A stretch of 64,000 bases of DNA from Tropicimonas sp. IMCC6043. Its GTDB lineage: Bacteria > Pseudomonadota > Alphaproteobacteria > Rhodobacterales > Rhodobacteraceae. Every line of letters starts with the position of its first letter. Position 1 is the first letter of the stretch. Made by a program: the position numbers and the translations under genes. A model generated the notes under the pieces. It ran no database searches, was not told the origin of the DNA, and saw only the letters and a program-made list of their open reading frames with translations. Location of the stretch: positions 1 through 64,000 of the forward strand of contig NZ_SELO01000015.1 in NCBI RefSeq assembly GCF_004146235.1, written 5' to 3'. This document shows positions 34,874-45,173 of the stretch, one piece after another.

Positions 34874-35167
34874 CTAGACCTTGTGCCCCTCGACGATCAC
34901 CAGGTCGCCATCGGCGATCGGATCCCGGATCGCTTTCGCCGCCTGATGCTCCGGGTCGTCGTAGCAGGCCAGCGCATCGGCGAAGGTCGGAAACTCGATC
35001 ACCACCGTGCGCGGGTGAAGGGAGCCCTCGCGAATATCGTACTGTCCGGCGCGAACAAGGAACTTCGCCCCGTATCGGGCAAATGGTCTGGCGGCGGCCT
35101 TCTTGTATTCCTCGAAGACCTCCTGGTCCTTCACATCGACATGCGCGACCCAGTACCCTTTTTGCAT
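34874..35167 (-). CDS. DUF1330 family protein
   Basis: A 97-residue protein with the DUF1330 ferredoxin-like fold: GYWVAHVDVKDQEVFEEYKKAAARPFARYGAKFLVRAGQ and VVIEFPTFADALACYDDPEHQAAKAIR, typical of small stress-related or oxygenase-like dimeric alpha/beta proteins. ATG 35167 is used because its distance to GGAGG (about eight bases) fits better than an ATG two codons earlier. Confidence 0.85.
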   Translation of the reverse strand: MQKGYWVAHVDVKDQEVFEEYKKAAARPFARYGAKFLVRAGQYDIREGSLHPRTVVIEFPTFADALACYDDPEHQAAKAIRDPIADGDLVIVEGHKV

Positions 35168-35324
35168 GGCCATTTCCTCCGCGTCTTCAGGCTATCCCAG
35201 GGGCAGCAGCGAGGCCAAGCGGATATCGACTGCCGTATGGGCGTTACGCAAAAGAAACCAGTGACAAATCGGACTTGGAAGCAGGACGGGACTGGAGGAT
35301 CAGATCGCCCCGGCCGTGGCTGAC

Positions 35325-36419
35325 TCAGTTCGCCGGAGGCGGGCCGATGGAGTCGCGCTCGACCAGTTCGCATTCGAGCTTGACCAGGGTGCCGGCCGCC
35401 TCCGGAGCGTCGCTGTTCGAGAGGACCCACTCCATCGCCCAGCGGCCCATCGCGCGGCTCGGCAGGATCAGCGAGGTGAGCGGCGGCGAGAGGTGTCGGG
35501 CGATTTCCTCGTCGTCATAGCCCACGACCGAGATGTCGCCTGGGATACGCAGGCCTAACTCCTTGAGCGCCTCGTAACAGCCCACCGCCATGCGGTCGTT
35601 CTGGCAGAAGATCGCCGTGGGGGGGGCGTCGAGCGCCATCAGCGCCTTGGTTCCCCGGTAGCCGGCCGACGGCGACCAGTCGCCCTCGACCACCAACGCA
35701 GGGTCGAACGGAATATCGGCCGTGGCCAGCGCATTTCGATATCCCTGGAGCCGGTCGCGCGTGGCCTCCATGAAGGTCTCGCCGGTGATCGTCCCGACCC
35801 GGCGGTGCCCCGCCGCGATGAGCGCGGCCGTCGCCCTGTGGCCACCGGCGATCTCGCCTGGCACCACAGCCGGACGCGCTCCGTCCGGGGAGTAGCAATT
35901 GAGCAGGACGACTGGCGTGGTGGTCTCCAGCAGCGCGTTGGGAAGATCCACTTCGCGGGTGAAGATGCAGGCATAGATAATTGCCCGCACCCGCATCTCG
36001 ATGAACATCTCCAGCGTGCGCGGCTCCAGCATCGGATCGCCGTCGGTTTCGGCCACGAGGACGATCGCGCCGCAGGAGCGGGCGATCTGCCGCACCCCGT
36101 CGAGTGCCACGATGCCTTCGGGGCTTGTGGAGATCTTGTCGATCACGAAGGCGATCGTGTCGCCTTCATGCGCCCGGTTCCGGCCGGCCCCGGCCAGGCC
36201 CGCGGGTCTGTAATCGAGTTCGCGGGCCACCTCGAGGACGCGTTTGCGGGTTGCCTCGGAGATCTTCACCGAGCTGTTGGCGTTCAATACGAAGGAAACG
36301 GTGGATTGCGAACAGCCGGCGACGCGGGCGACATCCTGCATCGTCACGCGGCTCCGGCCGGACACCTTGCCGACGCCGGTCCCCTTGTCGGATGGGGGGG
36401 AGGTCCGATCCTGTGACAT
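35325..36419 (-). CDS. LacI-family transcriptional regulator
   Basis: A 364-residue LacI-type repressor. The helix-turn-helix (VTMQDVARVAGCSQSTVSFVLNANSSVKISEATRKRVLEVARELDYRP) is at residues 25-72 and is followed by a periplasmic-binding-like effector domain. An unusual N-terminal tail of about 24 residues, rich in Ser and Gly, precedes it. Its target is not shown; a uronate cluster begins about 2.6 kb away. Start ATG 36419. Confidence 0.9.
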   Translation of the reverse strand: MSQDRTSPPSDKGTGVGKVSGRSRVTMQDVARVAGCSQSTVSFVLNANSSVKISEATRKRVLEVARELDYRPAGLAGAGRNRAHEGDTIAFVIDKISTSPEGIVALDGVRQIARSCGAIVLVAETDGDPMLEPRTLEMFIEMRVRAIIYACIFTREVDLPNALLETTTPVVLLNCYSPDGARPAVVPGEIAGGHRATAALIAAGHRRVGTITGETFMEATRDRLQGYRNALATADIPFDPALVVEGDWSPSAGYRGTKALMALDAPPTAIFCQNDRMAVGCYEALKELGLRIPGDISVVGYDDEEIARHLSPPLTSLILPSRAMGRWAMEWVLSNSDAPEAAGTLVKLECELVERDSIGPPPAN

Positions 36420-36792
36420 GCCTTCTCTCTAGTGCGCTTCCCGGCGAGATCAACAACTTTGGTGACGGCCTTCCGCTCCCACTCGTCCGGCCGCGGTTCG
36501 GGAAAGTTCCAATTTGAAAGGAATACCCCCGCGCCGGCCTGGATTTGTTCACGAATGCTTTCATGCGGCTGCGGCAGGATCGGCGGCGAATGGCGATGCG
36601 GGTCAGGAGTGCTGGAATGGGTCAATCGGCTCCCTGTTTGGAGATTGCGCCCGCCGGGCGGCTTGCCGTGAGGTTTCGGGAACCCTCCGGAAAGCACCGC
36701 GCGCGCGGCCCGTCAATGACACCTCCCGTGCGCGTCCTGAGGCGGGGATACCGGCACGACCTGGGTTGGAAACGGGAAGATATCGCTCAGTG
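36420..36792. other. 373-base intergenic region, LacI to GGDEF-EAL
   Basis: Divergent promoter region for the LacI gene and the GGDEF-EAL gene. No convincing -35/-10 pair or palindrome stands out by eye; a long low-quality frame continues the GGDEF-EAL gene upstream but has no coding character. Confidence 0.4.
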
Positions 36793-38916
36793 ATGCGAAC
36801 GTTCGTGGTCCTCAGGTCAATTGCCGATGGCGTGCGCTTCGCGAAGTCCGGACTCGCGCGGAGGCTTTCCTTCGTTTTCGGTGCCCTGATCTCGACGATC
36901 GTTGCAGCTGTCATCCTGATCAACGTGCAGACTCAACTGCAACTCGTACACGAGCGGCTGGAGCAGCGGCTGGCGCACCTGATCGACATCGCGGTGGAAC
37001 TGTCGCTGCCCTATCTGATCGAGGGGCGTGGCGCCGAGCTCGATCTCATCTTCGAGGAGTTGAGGGGGCATGCAGACGTGCTCGACATCTATTTCGTGGA
37101 TGCTGTAGGCCGAAGGGTCGGAGCCCTGTCGGATAGTGGCGCGTCTGGAGAGGATCCGCTGGCGCGAGTCGCGGCGGAGACCGGGCGGCAGCAACGGCTT
37201 CGCCACGGAAATCGGCTTCAGGTGGCGATGCCGGTGCGGATGGGCAGCCTGGCCTATGGCACGCTGCGGCTCGATTTCGACCCTAACAGTCTTCGTTCCG
37301 AGGTTGCCACGGTCTGGCTCACAAACGCACTTGCCGGCGTGGCTTTTGTAATGGTCGGTCTCTTCACCTCCAATATCGTCGCCGCTCGTCTCGTGCGCCC
37401 GCTCAACCGCCTGACCCGAGCGACCGAGCGCGCCGCCAGCGGCGATCTCGATCAGGCGATCAGCGTGCGCACGAATGACGAGATCGAAAGTCTGGCGCAT
37501 TCCTTCAACACGATGCTGGTGGCGCTGAGGCGGTCGATCCAGGAGATCCACGAGGTCGCCTATCGCGACAAGTTGACCGGCATTCCGAACCGCGCCTGGC
37601 TTGGTTCCAAGCTCGAACAGATCACGCTGGAAGCGTCCGCTCGCGGCGAGTGCTTCTCGATCCTTTTTCTCGACCTAGACGACTTCAAGGCAGTGAACGA
37701 CAACCACGGCCACCATGTCGGCGACATGCTTCTGATCCAGTTTGCCAACCGGTTGCGCGACTGCGTTGCAGGTCTCGGTCTTGTGCCGCTGGCTGTCGGG
37801 TCGTCTTTGCGGTCGGTGAAGTATCGGTTCGATCGGGATGCGGTCGTGGCCCGGCTAGGCGGTGACGAATTCACGCTGGTCGTACCCACTCCGCTCTGTA
37901 TTGAACTCGCCCGGCGCATCATCGTTGCGATGCGGGCGCCCTTTGTCGTCGATGCACTGATCCTGCGGGCGACAACCAGCATCGGCGTCGCGCGCTTCCC
38001 GGACCAGGCAGCGAGCTTCGAGGCGCTGCTGAAACATGCCGACGTCGCAATGTATCAGGCGAAGCGCGCGGGCCGGAACCGGTTTGCGACCTACGATGGC
38101 GACCAGCACCGGCTCGCGCTGGAGCGCCAAGAGCTTGCGGACGAGATCCGCGGCGCGATCGAGGCCGACCAGTTCGAAATCTTCCTTCAGCCGCAGTTCC
38201 TCGTGGCGACGGGGCAGGTATCCGGTGCCGAGGCGCTGGTGCGCTGGCGGCATCCGGAGCGGGGCACCCTGCTGCCCGGCACATTCCTGCCTCTTGCCGC
38301 CGGCGCGGGGCTGTTGCCCGATATTGGCCGGCTGGTGGTCCGCAAGACGCTCGCGGCGGCGCAGCGGATTCTTCCGTCGAGCGACGCGCCGCTGACCTTC
38401 GCGATGAACCTCTCGGTCGACGAGCTTGCGGACCCGGATTTCGTCGAGGATCTGCTCTGGCGAATCGACTCTGCAGATCTGCCGCCCGGGACGCTCGAGA
38501 TCGAGATCACCGAGAACACGGCCATGAGCGACGGCGCCCAGATCCAGCGACAGCTTGAAAAGCTGCGGCTGGCCGGTGCGCGACTCGCGATCGACGATTT
38601 CGGCGTCGGATATTCGAATCTCGGCCGGCTCAAGGGGCTGGCCTTCGACACGCTCAAGCTCGACCGCAGCCTGCTGCTCGACGTCGGTGAGAACGAGGAG
38701 GCCGAAAACCTGATGGCGACGATTCTCGCCATGGCGCAGGTTATGAAGGCCGATGTCGTGGCCGAGGGGATCGAGACGACGGTCCAGCTCTCGGTTCTGG
38801 CGAAATACCAGTGCCGATTCTTTCAGGGGTTTCTTGGCGCCTATCCCATGCCGGTCGAGGACTTCGTATCTTGGCTGGATGCCGGACAGTCGTCGGAACG
38901 GCGTGACCGCGCCTAG
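36793..38916 (+). CDS. GGDEF-EAL cyclic-di-GMP turnover protein
   Basis: A 707-residue membrane-bound signalling protein. Membrane segments at residues about 28-45 and 175-195 flank a periplasmic sensor of about 130 residues, followed by a HAMP domain (RPLNRLTRATERAASGDLDQAI). The GGDEF domain has an intact GGDEF (356-360) and the EAL domain EALVRW (480-485) with NLSVDEL, EITE, DDFGVGYSNLGRLK and AEGIET. All catalytic residues I can check are present, so both diguanylate cyclase and phosphodiesterase activity are possible. The GGDEF domain has a longer loop than usual before the signature. Start ATG 36793; GTG three bases before is possible. Confidence 0.92.
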   Translation: MRTFVVLRSIADGVRFAKSGLARRLSFVFGALISTIVAAVILINVQTQLQLVHERLEQRLAHLIDIAVELSLPYLIEGRGAELDLIFEELRGHADVLDIYFVDAVGRRVGALSDSGASGEDPLARVAAETGRQQRLRHGNRLQVAMPVRMGSLAYGTLRLDFDPNSLRSEVATVWLTNALAGVAFVMVGLFTSNIVAARLVRPLNRLTRATERAASGDLDQAISVRTNDEIESLAHSFNTMLVALRRSIQEIHEVAYRDKLTGIPNRAWLGSKLEQITLEASARGECFSILFLDLDDFKAVNDNHGHHVGDMLLIQFANRLRDCVAGLGLVPLAVGSSLRSVKYRFDRDAVVARLGGDEFTLVVPTPLCIELARRIIVAMRAPFVVDALILRATTSIGVARFPDQAASFEALLKHADVAMYQAKRAGRNRFATYDGDQHRLALERQELADEIRGAIEADQFEIFLQPQFLVATGQVSGAEALVRWRHPERGTLLPGTFLPLAAGAGLLPDIGRLVVRKTLAAAQRILPSSDAPLTFAMNLSVDELADPDFVEDLLWRIDSADLPPGTLEIEITENTAMSDGAQIQRQLEKLRLAGARLAIDDFGVGYSNLGRLKGLAFDTLKLDRSLLLDVGENEEAENLMATILAMAQVMKADVVAEGIETTVQLSVLAKYQCRFFQGFLGAYPMPVEDFVSWLDAGQSSERRDRA

Positions 38917-39030
38917 CAGGGCCGGTGGCGGAGTGCTTCAGATCCGGCATTCCGGGCTTTCTCTGCCGGGGATTCAATCCCGCGCCTCTTCGATGTATCA
39001 AGTCGCGGTCAGCAACCGGGAGCGAGCGAC

Positions 39031-39966
39031 ATGGGCAAGACCTACAAGACGATGGCCTGCATTGGCGAGGCGATGATTGAGCTGTCGCTCGGATCCACAG
39101 AGGGCAATGCGCGCGTTGGCTATGCGGGCGATACGCTAAACACCGCGATCTATCTGCGTCGCCTGCTGCCGGCGGAGTTCGCGGTTGAATTTGTTTCCGT
39201 CGTCGGGACCGATCCCCTGTCGGACCGTATGCTGGCCTTCGTCGAAAGCGAGGGGGTTGGCACGCGCCATATCCGCCGCCACCCTGACAGGATTCCCGGC
39301 CTCTACGCGATCACCACGGACCCGAGCGGCGAGCGCAGTTTCACCTACTGGCGCGACAACTCGGCGGCGCGGACGCTATTCTCCGGTGACGGCGGTGAGA
39401 CCTTCGCCGCGCTCTCGGGTTTTGATCTTGTCTACTATTCCGCCATCACCCTCGCGATTCTCAGCCCGAAGCAGCGGGCTGCGCTGTTCGACTGGATTGA
39501 CAGCTACCGTGCCGCGGGCGGAATGGTCGCATTCGATTCCAATTTCCGCCGCAGGCTATGGGAAGATATCGCCACTGCGCGACGCGACGTAGAGACCGCC
39601 TGGCGGAAATGCGACGTTGCCTTTCCTTCGGTCGATGACGAGATCGACCTTTTCGGTGATGCCGATGCTGCTGCGGTTCTGCGCCGCCTCGAGGGCTACG
39701 GCGTGCCTTTCGGCGCGCTCAAGCGGGGCGGCGAGGGGCCGTTGCCGATCGGCGCAGAGCTTGCAGCGCCGCAGAGCTATCGGATGGTCGACAGGGTGGT
39801 CGATACCACCGCGGCGGGCGACAGCTTCGTCGGCGGTTTCCTGTCACAGGTCGCACAGGGGGGCGATATCGGCGCGGCGCTGATGGCCGGCCACGAATGC
39901 GCCGCGCGGGTGATAACCTGTCCTGGCGCCATCGTCCCGAAAGAGCGCTGGGCCGTAGGCCGATAG
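39031..39966 (+). CDS. kdgK: 2-keto-3-deoxygluconate kinase
   Basis: A 311-residue PfkB-family kinase. N-terminal KTMACIGEAMIELS and the C-terminal DTTAAGDSFVGGF (anion hole and catalytic Asp) match the KdgK group, as does the internal SDRMLAFVESEGVGT. It makes KDPG from 2-keto-3-deoxygluconate, the step before Eda aldolase. A GGGAG site precedes ATG 39031. Convergent to the GntR gene; part of the uronate group. Confidence 0.88.
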   Translation: MGKTYKTMACIGEAMIELSLGSTEGNARVGYAGDTLNTAIYLRRLLPAEFAVEFVSVVGTDPLSDRMLAFVESEGVGTRHIRRHPDRIPGLYAITTDPSGERSFTYWRDNSAARTLFSGDGGETFAALSGFDLVYYSAITLAILSPKQRAALFDWIDSYRAAGGMVAFDSNFRRRLWEDIATARRDVETAWRKCDVAFPSVDDEIDLFGDADAAAVLRRLEGYGVPFGALKRGGEGPLPIGAELAAPQSYRMVDRVVDTTAAGDSFVGGFLSQVAQGGDIGAALMAGHECAARVITCPGAIVPKERWAVGR

Positions 39967-40053
39967 GTGCGGACTGCACGAAAACACGCCGTCGATGCTG
40001 TCAGTTGTGTACGGAACCCGGCTTTCGCCGATTGGCGCAGGGGATCAACGGGA

Positions 40054-40749
40054 TCAGCCGTCCGCGAAGTAGTCCGGATTGTCGGCGCGCAGGCGACCGA
40101 TCTCGCCGCTCAACCGGGAAAGATGTGCACGCATCTTCCGGTCGGCAAGGTCGGCATCGCGCGCGACAATCGCCCGGAAGAGCTCCCGATGCTCCAACAG
40201 CGCCTGCCTCTGGTTGAACGCCAGAGACAGGAGCCGCACCCGGTCGAGATGCGCCTTGCTCTCCTGGATGATCTGCCAGGCGAAAGCGTGGCCGGACATC
40301 AGCGAGAAGATTTCGTGGAACTGGTCATCGAGCAGGTGAAACCGCTTGCGATCATCGGCCTCGACCGCCGCCTCCTGCTGCGCGAGGTTGTCCTGCAACC
40401 TGGCCTTCCATTCCGGGGCAAGTGCCGCGCATCCGGCGCGCACGATCTCTGCCTCGAGCGCGGTGCGCACGAAACTCGCCTGCGTCACCGCCTCCGTCGA
40501 GATCAGGCTGACACGCGTCGCGCGTTGCGGGCGTATCTCCAGAAACCCGAGTTGCGACAGGCGGTAGAAGGCATCGCGCACCGGTTGCCGGGAGACGCTG
40601 AGCGCCTTTGCGACCTCGACTTCGGACATCCGTGCACCGGGAGGGAGCACCAGCCACACGATCCGTGTGCGGAGCTCTTCAAAGACCTGGTCGGCAACGC
40701 TCGGGCGGGCAACCGGGTCGAGGCTGCCAAGGGCAGGGTGGTCTGACAT
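40054..40749 (-). CDS. GntR-family regulator (FadR subfamily), uronate cluster
   Basis: A 231-residue GntR-type regulator. The N-terminal winged helix (VADQVFEELRTRIVWLVLPPGARMSEVEVAKALSVSRQPVRDAFYRLSQLGFLEIRPQRATRV) is followed by an FCD-type all-helical domain with metal ligands (DDQFHEIFSLMSG). Divergent from uxaC with a sigma-70-type promoter for the latter in between; probably represses the uronate genes, with uronate as effector. The effector is inferred from context. Confidence 0.85.
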   Translation of the reverse strand: MSDHPALGSLDPVARPSVADQVFEELRTRIVWLVLPPGARMSEVEVAKALSVSRQPVRDAFYRLSQLGFLEIRPQRATRVSLISTEAVTQASFVRTALEAEIVRAGCAALAPEWKARLQDNLAQQEAAVEADDRKRFHLLDDQFHEIFSLMSGHAFAWQIIQESKAHLDRVRLLSLAFNQRQALLEHRELFRAIVARDADLADRKMRAHLSRLSGEIGRLRADNPDYFADG

Positions 40750-40762
40750 GCGTTTCGTTCTC

Positions 40763-40791
40763 TTGACGAGAAGACCATACTAGCATATCAG
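40763..40791 (+). promoter_or_regulatory. Sigma-70-type promoter of uxaC operon
   Basis: TTGACG at 40763-40768 and TATCAG at 40786-40791 with a 17-base spacer, about 58 bases before the uxaC start. The spacer holds ATACTAGCAT, close to a palindrome (ATACTAGTAT), a plausible GntR operator that would sit between -35 and -10. Only 13 bases separate the -35 box from the GntR start, so a divergent promoter for the regulator would overlap. Confidence 0.65.
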
Positions 40792-40848
40792 TTTGCGGGA
40801 AGCCAGAAGTCAAGGCACTCGGCAATCCAGTGAGGAGGCGGCGGCGCA

Positions 40849-42258
40849 ATGGCGCAACTCGATCCGGATCGGCTCTTTCCGACAGATGCGGGCGCACGGT
40901 CGCTGGCCCGCACGCTCTACCAGACCGTGGCGAGCCTGCCGATCGTCAGCCCGCACGGCCACACCGATCCGCGCTGGTTCGCCGAGAACGAGGCATTTCC
41001 GGACCCTGCACAGCTCTTCGTGACGCCGGATCATTATGTCTTCCGCATGTTCTTCTCGCAGGGCGTCCGGTTGGAGGATCTCGGTGTTCCGACGGCGGAT
41101 GGAAGTGCAGTCGAGACCGACGGGCGCCGGATCTGGCGCCGTTTCGCCGAGAATTTTCACCTGCTGCGCGGCACCCCCTCGCGGATGTGGATCGACCATT
41201 CCTTCCAGGAAGTGTTCGGGCTCAAGAAGCGGCTCTCGCCGGAAACCGCGGACGAGATCTATGACCACATCGATGCCTGCCTGAAGACGCCGGAGTTCCG
41301 ACCGCGGGCGCTTTATGAGCGGTTCGGTATCGAGGTCATTGCAACGACCGAGAGCCCGCTCGACGACCTCCGCTGGCACCGGATGATCCGCGAAAGCGGC
41401 TGGACGGCCGGGCGCGTGGTTACCGCCTATCGCCCCGACCCGGTGGTCGACCCGGAGTTCGAAGGGTTTGCCGAGAATGTCGAGAAACTCGGCGAAATCA
41501 CCGGCGCGACGGCGACGGACTGGGACGGCTATCTCGAGGCCCACCGCATCCGGCGGGCCTATTTCAAGGAGTTTGGCGCCACCTCCACCGATCATGGCCA
41601 CGCCACGGCGCGGACCGAAAATCTCCCCAGATCGGAGGCGGCGGCGTTGTTCGACAAGGCGCTGAACGGAACCTGCACGGCCGAGGAGGCCGATGCCTTC
41701 CGCGGCCAGATGCTGACGGAAATGGCGCGGATGAGCCTCGAGGACGGGCTGGTCATGCAGATCCATCCGGGCTCCGTGCGCAATCACTCGGCGCAGATCC
41801 TCGCCCGTTTCGGCCGCGACAAGGGCTTCGACATCCCGTCGCGTACCGACTATGTCCGCGCGCTCCGGCCGATGCTCGACGCGGTGGGGCTGGAACCCGG
41901 CCTCTCTATCATCCTGTTCACGCTGGACGAGACCGCCTACAGCCGCGAACTCGCGCCGCTTGCCGGCGTCTACCCCTCGCTCAAGCTCGGCCCGGCCTGG
42001 TGGTTCTTCGACAGTCCCGAAGGGATGCGGCGCTACCGCGAACTCACCACCGAGACAGCCGGATTCTACAACACCGTCGGGTTCAACGACGACACACGCG
42101 CCTTCTGTTCCATCCCGGCGCGCCACGACGTCGCGCGGCGAGTGGACTGCGCCTATCTCGCGACGCTCGTCGCCACCGGGAGGCTGGCGGAAGACGAGGC
42201 CTACGAGGTCGCCCAAGACCTCGCCTACCGGCTTGTGAAACAAGCCTATCATCTCTGA
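40849..42258 (+). CDS. uxaC: Uronate (glucuronate/galacturonate) isomerase
   Basis: A 469-residue UxaC of the amidohydrolase-related superfamily. It isomerises D-glucuronate to fructuronate and galacturonate to tagaturonate. The metal motif [11 protein letters not shown] is near residue 35, and later [12 protein letters not shown] and [14 protein letters not shown] blocks are typical. ATG 40849 follows a GAGG site. First gene of the operon with TRAP transport, kdgF and kduI. Confidence 0.95.
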   Translation: MAQLDPDRLFPTDAGARSLARTLYQTVASLPIVSPHGHTDPRWFAENEAFPDPAQLFVTPDHYVFRMFFSQGVRLEDLGVPTADGSAVETDGRRIWRRFAENFHLLRGTPSRMWIDHSFQEVFGLKKRLSPETADEIYDHIDACLKTPEFRPRALYERFGIEVIATTESPLDDLRWHRMIRESGWTAGRVVTAYRPDPVVDPEFEGFAENVEKLGEITGATATDWDGYLEAHRIRRAYFKEFGATSTDHGHATARTENLPRSEAAALFDKALNGTCTAEEADAFRGQMLTEMARMSLEDGLVMQIHPGSVRNHSAQILARFGRDKGFDIPSRTDYVRALRPMLDAVGLEPGLSIILFTLDETAYSRELAPLAGVYPSLKLGPAWWFFDSPEGMRRYRELTTETAGFYNTVGFNDDTRAFCSIPARHDVARRVDCAYLATLVATGRLAEDEAYEVAQDLAYRLVKQAYHL

Positions 42259-42284
42259 CGACCAATCCTGTGGGAGGAAACACA

Positions 42285-43259
42285 ATGCTCAAGACAGTTA
42301 CCGCCGCGCTGCTCACCAGCGTCGCGATGGCCGGTGCGGCCGTCGCATGCGAGGTCACCTTCAAGGCCTCCGACACCCATCCCGACGGCTACCCGACCGT
42401 CGAGGGCGTCAAGGCCATGGGCGCCTATCTCGAGGAGAAGACCGACGGCCGCCTCTGCATCGAGATGTTCCACTCAGCCCAGCTCGGCGAGGAAAAGGAC
42501 ACGATCGAGCAGACCCAGTTCGGCGTCATCGACCTGAACCGCGTCTCTTTCGGCCCGTTCAACAACATCATCCCCGAGACCCAGGTCCCCTCGTTGCCCT
42601 ATATCTTCCGGTCGACCGAGCACATGCACAAGGTCATGGACGGCGAGATCGGCCAGCAGATCTTCGACGCCTTCACCGATCACGACCTGATCGCGCTGAC
42701 CTCCTATGACGCGGGCTCGCGCAGCTTCTACAACAGCCAGAAGCCGATCACCTCGCTGGCGGATCTCGAAGGCATGAAGTTCCGCGTCATGCAGTCGGAC
42801 CTCTTCGTCGACATGGTCGGTGCGCTCGGCGCCAACGCCACGCCGATGCCCTATGGCGAGGTCTATAGTGGTATCCAGACCGGGGTTATCGACGGTGCCG
42901 AGAACAACTGGCCGTCCTACGAGTCCTCCGGTCACTTCGAGGTTGCCGGCTACTACACGCTGGATCAGCACCTGATGGTGCCGGAAGTTCTTGTGATGTC
43001 GAAGAAGACCTGGGACAGCCTGTCCGAGGAAGATCAGAAGCTGGTGATGGAAGCGGCCAAGGAATCGACCGCCGTTCAGCGCAAGCTCTGGGCGGAGCGC
43101 GAAGCCGCCTCCGAAGAGAAGGTCCGTGCCGCCGGCAACGAAATCATCACCGATATCGACAAGACCCCGTTCGTCGAGGCGATGGCTCCGGTCTACGAGA
43201 AATACGTCACCGACGAAACGCTCAAGGATCTGGTGGCCCGTATTCAGGCGACCGAGTGA
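42285..43259 (+). CDS. dctP: TRAP transporter solute-binding protein DctP
   Basis: A 324-residue TRAP solute receptor: signal peptide residues 1-21 ([21 protein letters not shown]), then the DctP domain ([33 protein letters not shown]), the specificity-determining Arg region ([13 protein letters not shown]) and the [12 protein letters not shown] motif. Ligand is inferred to be a uronate because all neighbours act on uronates. Start ATG 42285 with GGAGG upstream. Confidence 0.93.
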   Translation: MLKTVTAALLTSVAMAGAAVACEVTFKASDTHPDGYPTVEGVKAMGAYLEEKTDGRLCIEMFHSAQLGEEKDTIEQTQFGVIDLNRVSFGPFNNIIPETQVPSLPYIFRSTEHMHKVMDGEIGQQIFDAFTDHDLIALTSYDAGSRSFYNSQKPITSLADLEGMKFRVMQSDLFVDMVGALGANATPMPYGEVYSGIQTGVIDGAENNWPSYESSGHFEVAGYYTLDQHLMVPEVLVMSKKTWDSLSEEDQKLVMEAAKESTAVQRKLWAEREAASEEKVRAAGNEIITDIDKTPFVEAMAPVYEKYVTDETLKDLVARIQATE

Positions 43260-43317
43260 CCTGATCGAAACCCGCGGCGGCCCTTACCGGCCGCCGCTTC
43301 CTTCTCCGGAGGTCCTC

Positions 43318-43884
43318 GTGCAGGAGAGAATGCAAGCCGTGGCGCGGCTCACGGCGATCATCGGACGCGCCGCGCTCTACATTTCCGGAACCGGGCTCGT
43401 CATCATGACTGCCATGATCGCCGCCCAGGTCTTCTGGCGCTACATCCTGAACGACAGCATCATCTGGACCGAACCGGGGTCCGTCATGGTGATGGGCTGG
43501 TTCATCTTCCTCGGCGCTGCGGTGGGCGTGCGTGAGGGCTATCACCTCTCCTTCGACGTGTTCCTGATGATCATGCCCGACCGCGTGAAGCTCTGGATGC
43601 ACTCTATCTCCGACATCGTCGTCGTCGCCTTCGGTGGCGGCATGATCTTCTACGGCTGGCAGCTTCTCGAAAGGACCGCCGGCAACAAGATCCCCTCGCT
43701 CGGTATTTCGGGCGCTTTCGATTTCTTTCCGCTGGTCAGCGGTGGTTTCCTGCTCGTCATCTTCTCGCTCGAACGCCTCGCACGGCGCGCCGCGGGGATG
43801 CCGACCGCCCGTTTCGGCGAAGACATCGACGAGGACGCGCTTGACGGCCGCGTGCCGGCCAACCGGATCGAGGAAGACATCTGA
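43318..43884 (+). CDS. dctQ: TRAP transporter small membrane subunit DctQ
   Basis: A 188-residue four-helix membrane protein (residues 17-45, 57-75, 98-118 and 134-155) of the DctQ family. It forms the membrane part of the TRAP carrier with DctM. GTG 43318 with GGAGG about six bases before; an ATG at 43330 is the alternative. Stop overlaps the dctM start. Confidence 0.87.
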   Translation: MQERMQAVARLTAIIGRAALYISGTGLVIMTAMIAAQVFWRYILNDSIIWTEPGSVMVMGWFIFLGAAVGVREGYHLSFDVFLMIMPDRVKLWMHSISDIVVVAFGGGMIFYGWQLLERTAGNKIPSLGISGAFDFFPLVSGGFLLVIFSLERLARRAAGMPTARFGEDIDEDALDGRVPANRIEEDI

Positions 43885-45164
43885 TGGAATACTGGATCCT
43901 GTTCGGTACCTTCGTGTTCCTGCTCTTCATCGGCACGCCGATCGCCTTCTGCCTCGGCGTCGCCTCCTTCGCCACGGTCACATATCTCGGCCTGCCGCCG
44001 GTGGTCGTGTTCCAGCGACTGAATTCCGGTGTTTCGGTCTTCGCGCTGATGGCGATCCCGTTCTTCATCTATGCCGGCGAGCTGATGGTTCGGGGCGATA
44101 TCGCCCGAAGGCTCGTGGCGCTTGCGGGCTCGATGGTCGGCCATTTCAAGGGCGGGCTGGGACAGGTCAACATCCTGACCTCCGTCATGTTCGGCGGCAT
44201 CTCTGGCTCGGCCGCGGCCGACACCTCGGCCATTGGTGGCATCATGATCGGCCAGATGGAAAGACGCGGCTATGACGTCGACTATGCCGTGGCCGTGACC
44301 GTGACCTCCTCCATGATCTCGCTGATGCTTCCGCCGTCGCACAACCTGATCATCTATTCGATCTCCGCCGGCGGAAAGCTCTCGATCGCCGATCTCTTCA
44401 CTGCCGGCATCATCCCGGGCTTCATCCTGGCGGTCTCGCTGATGGTCGCCGCCTGGATCATGGCTCGCCGGCGGGACTACCCGACCGAGCCCTTCGAGGG
44501 CTGGAACATGGTTGGCCGGCTCTTCATCAACGCCGCGCCCGGGCTGATCCTCGTGGCGATCATCTTCGGGGGTGTCCGTTCGGGCATCTTCACGGCCTCG
44601 GAAAGCTCCTGCATCGCGGTGGTCTACGCGCTCTTCGCGACGCTGATCGCCTATCGCTCGCTCTCCTGGGAGGCTTTCGTCGGCGCCACGCTCGGTGCGG
44701 TCCGGACCACGGCGATGGTGCTCCTGGTGATCGGCTGCGCCGCCGGTTTCGGCTGGCTGCTGGCCTATCTCCGGATCCCGGCCGATCTCGTCGAATTCAT
44801 GCAGGGCGTGTCGGACAATCCGGTCGTCGTGTTGCTGCTGATCAATATCACCCTGCTGGTGCTCGGCACCTTCATGGACATGTCGCCGCTCATCGTCATC
44901 ACCACGCCGATCTTCCTGCCGGTGGCGATGGCCTTCGGCGTCGACCCGGTGCATTTCGGGATCATCCTGATCCTCAACCTGGGCATCGGCCTCTGCACGC
45001 CACCCGTCGGCACGGTCCTCTTCGTCGGCTGCGCGGTGGGCAAGATTTCGATCTGGCAGGTGATGCGATCCATCGGCCCGTTCTACATCGCAGCACTCGT
45101 CACACTGATGCTGGTCACCTTCATCCCGGCACTCTCGCTCTGGTTGCCGGCCCTGTTCCGTTAG
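43884..45164 (+). CDS. dctM: TRAP transporter large membrane subunit DctM
   Basis: A 426-residue, twelve-segment membrane protein with DctM signature segments (ALMAIPFFIYAGELMVRGDI, SVMFGGISGSAAADTSAIGGIMI, LMLPPSHNLIIYS, LGTFMDMSPLIVITTPIFLPV, GLCTPPVGTVLF). Sodium-driven uptake in the uronate operon. Confidence 0.94.
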   Translation: MEYWILFGTFVFLLFIGTPIAFCLGVASFATVTYLGLPPVVVFQRLNSGVSVFALMAIPFFIYAGELMVRGDIARRLVALAGSMVGHFKGGLGQVNILTSVMFGGISGSAAADTSAIGGIMIGQMERRGYDVDYAVAVTVTSSMISLMLPPSHNLIIYSISAGGKLSIADLFTAGIIPGFILAVSLMVAAWIMARRRDYPTEPFEGWNMVGRLFINAAPGLILVAIIFGGVRSGIFTASESSCIAVVYALFATLIAYRSLSWEAFVGATLGAVRTTAMVLLVIGCAAGFGWLLAYLRIPADLVEFMQGVSDNPVVVLLLINITLLVLGTFMDMSPLIVITTPIFLPVAMAFGVDPVHFGIILILNLGIGLCTPPVGTVLFVGCAVGKISIWQVMRSIGPFYIAALVTLMLVTFIPALSLWLPALFR

Positions 45165-45173
45165 GAGAGACAC

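Noticed and set aside
40810-42285. Minus-strand open frame across uxaC
   Set aside because: Mirror of uxaC; no similarity.
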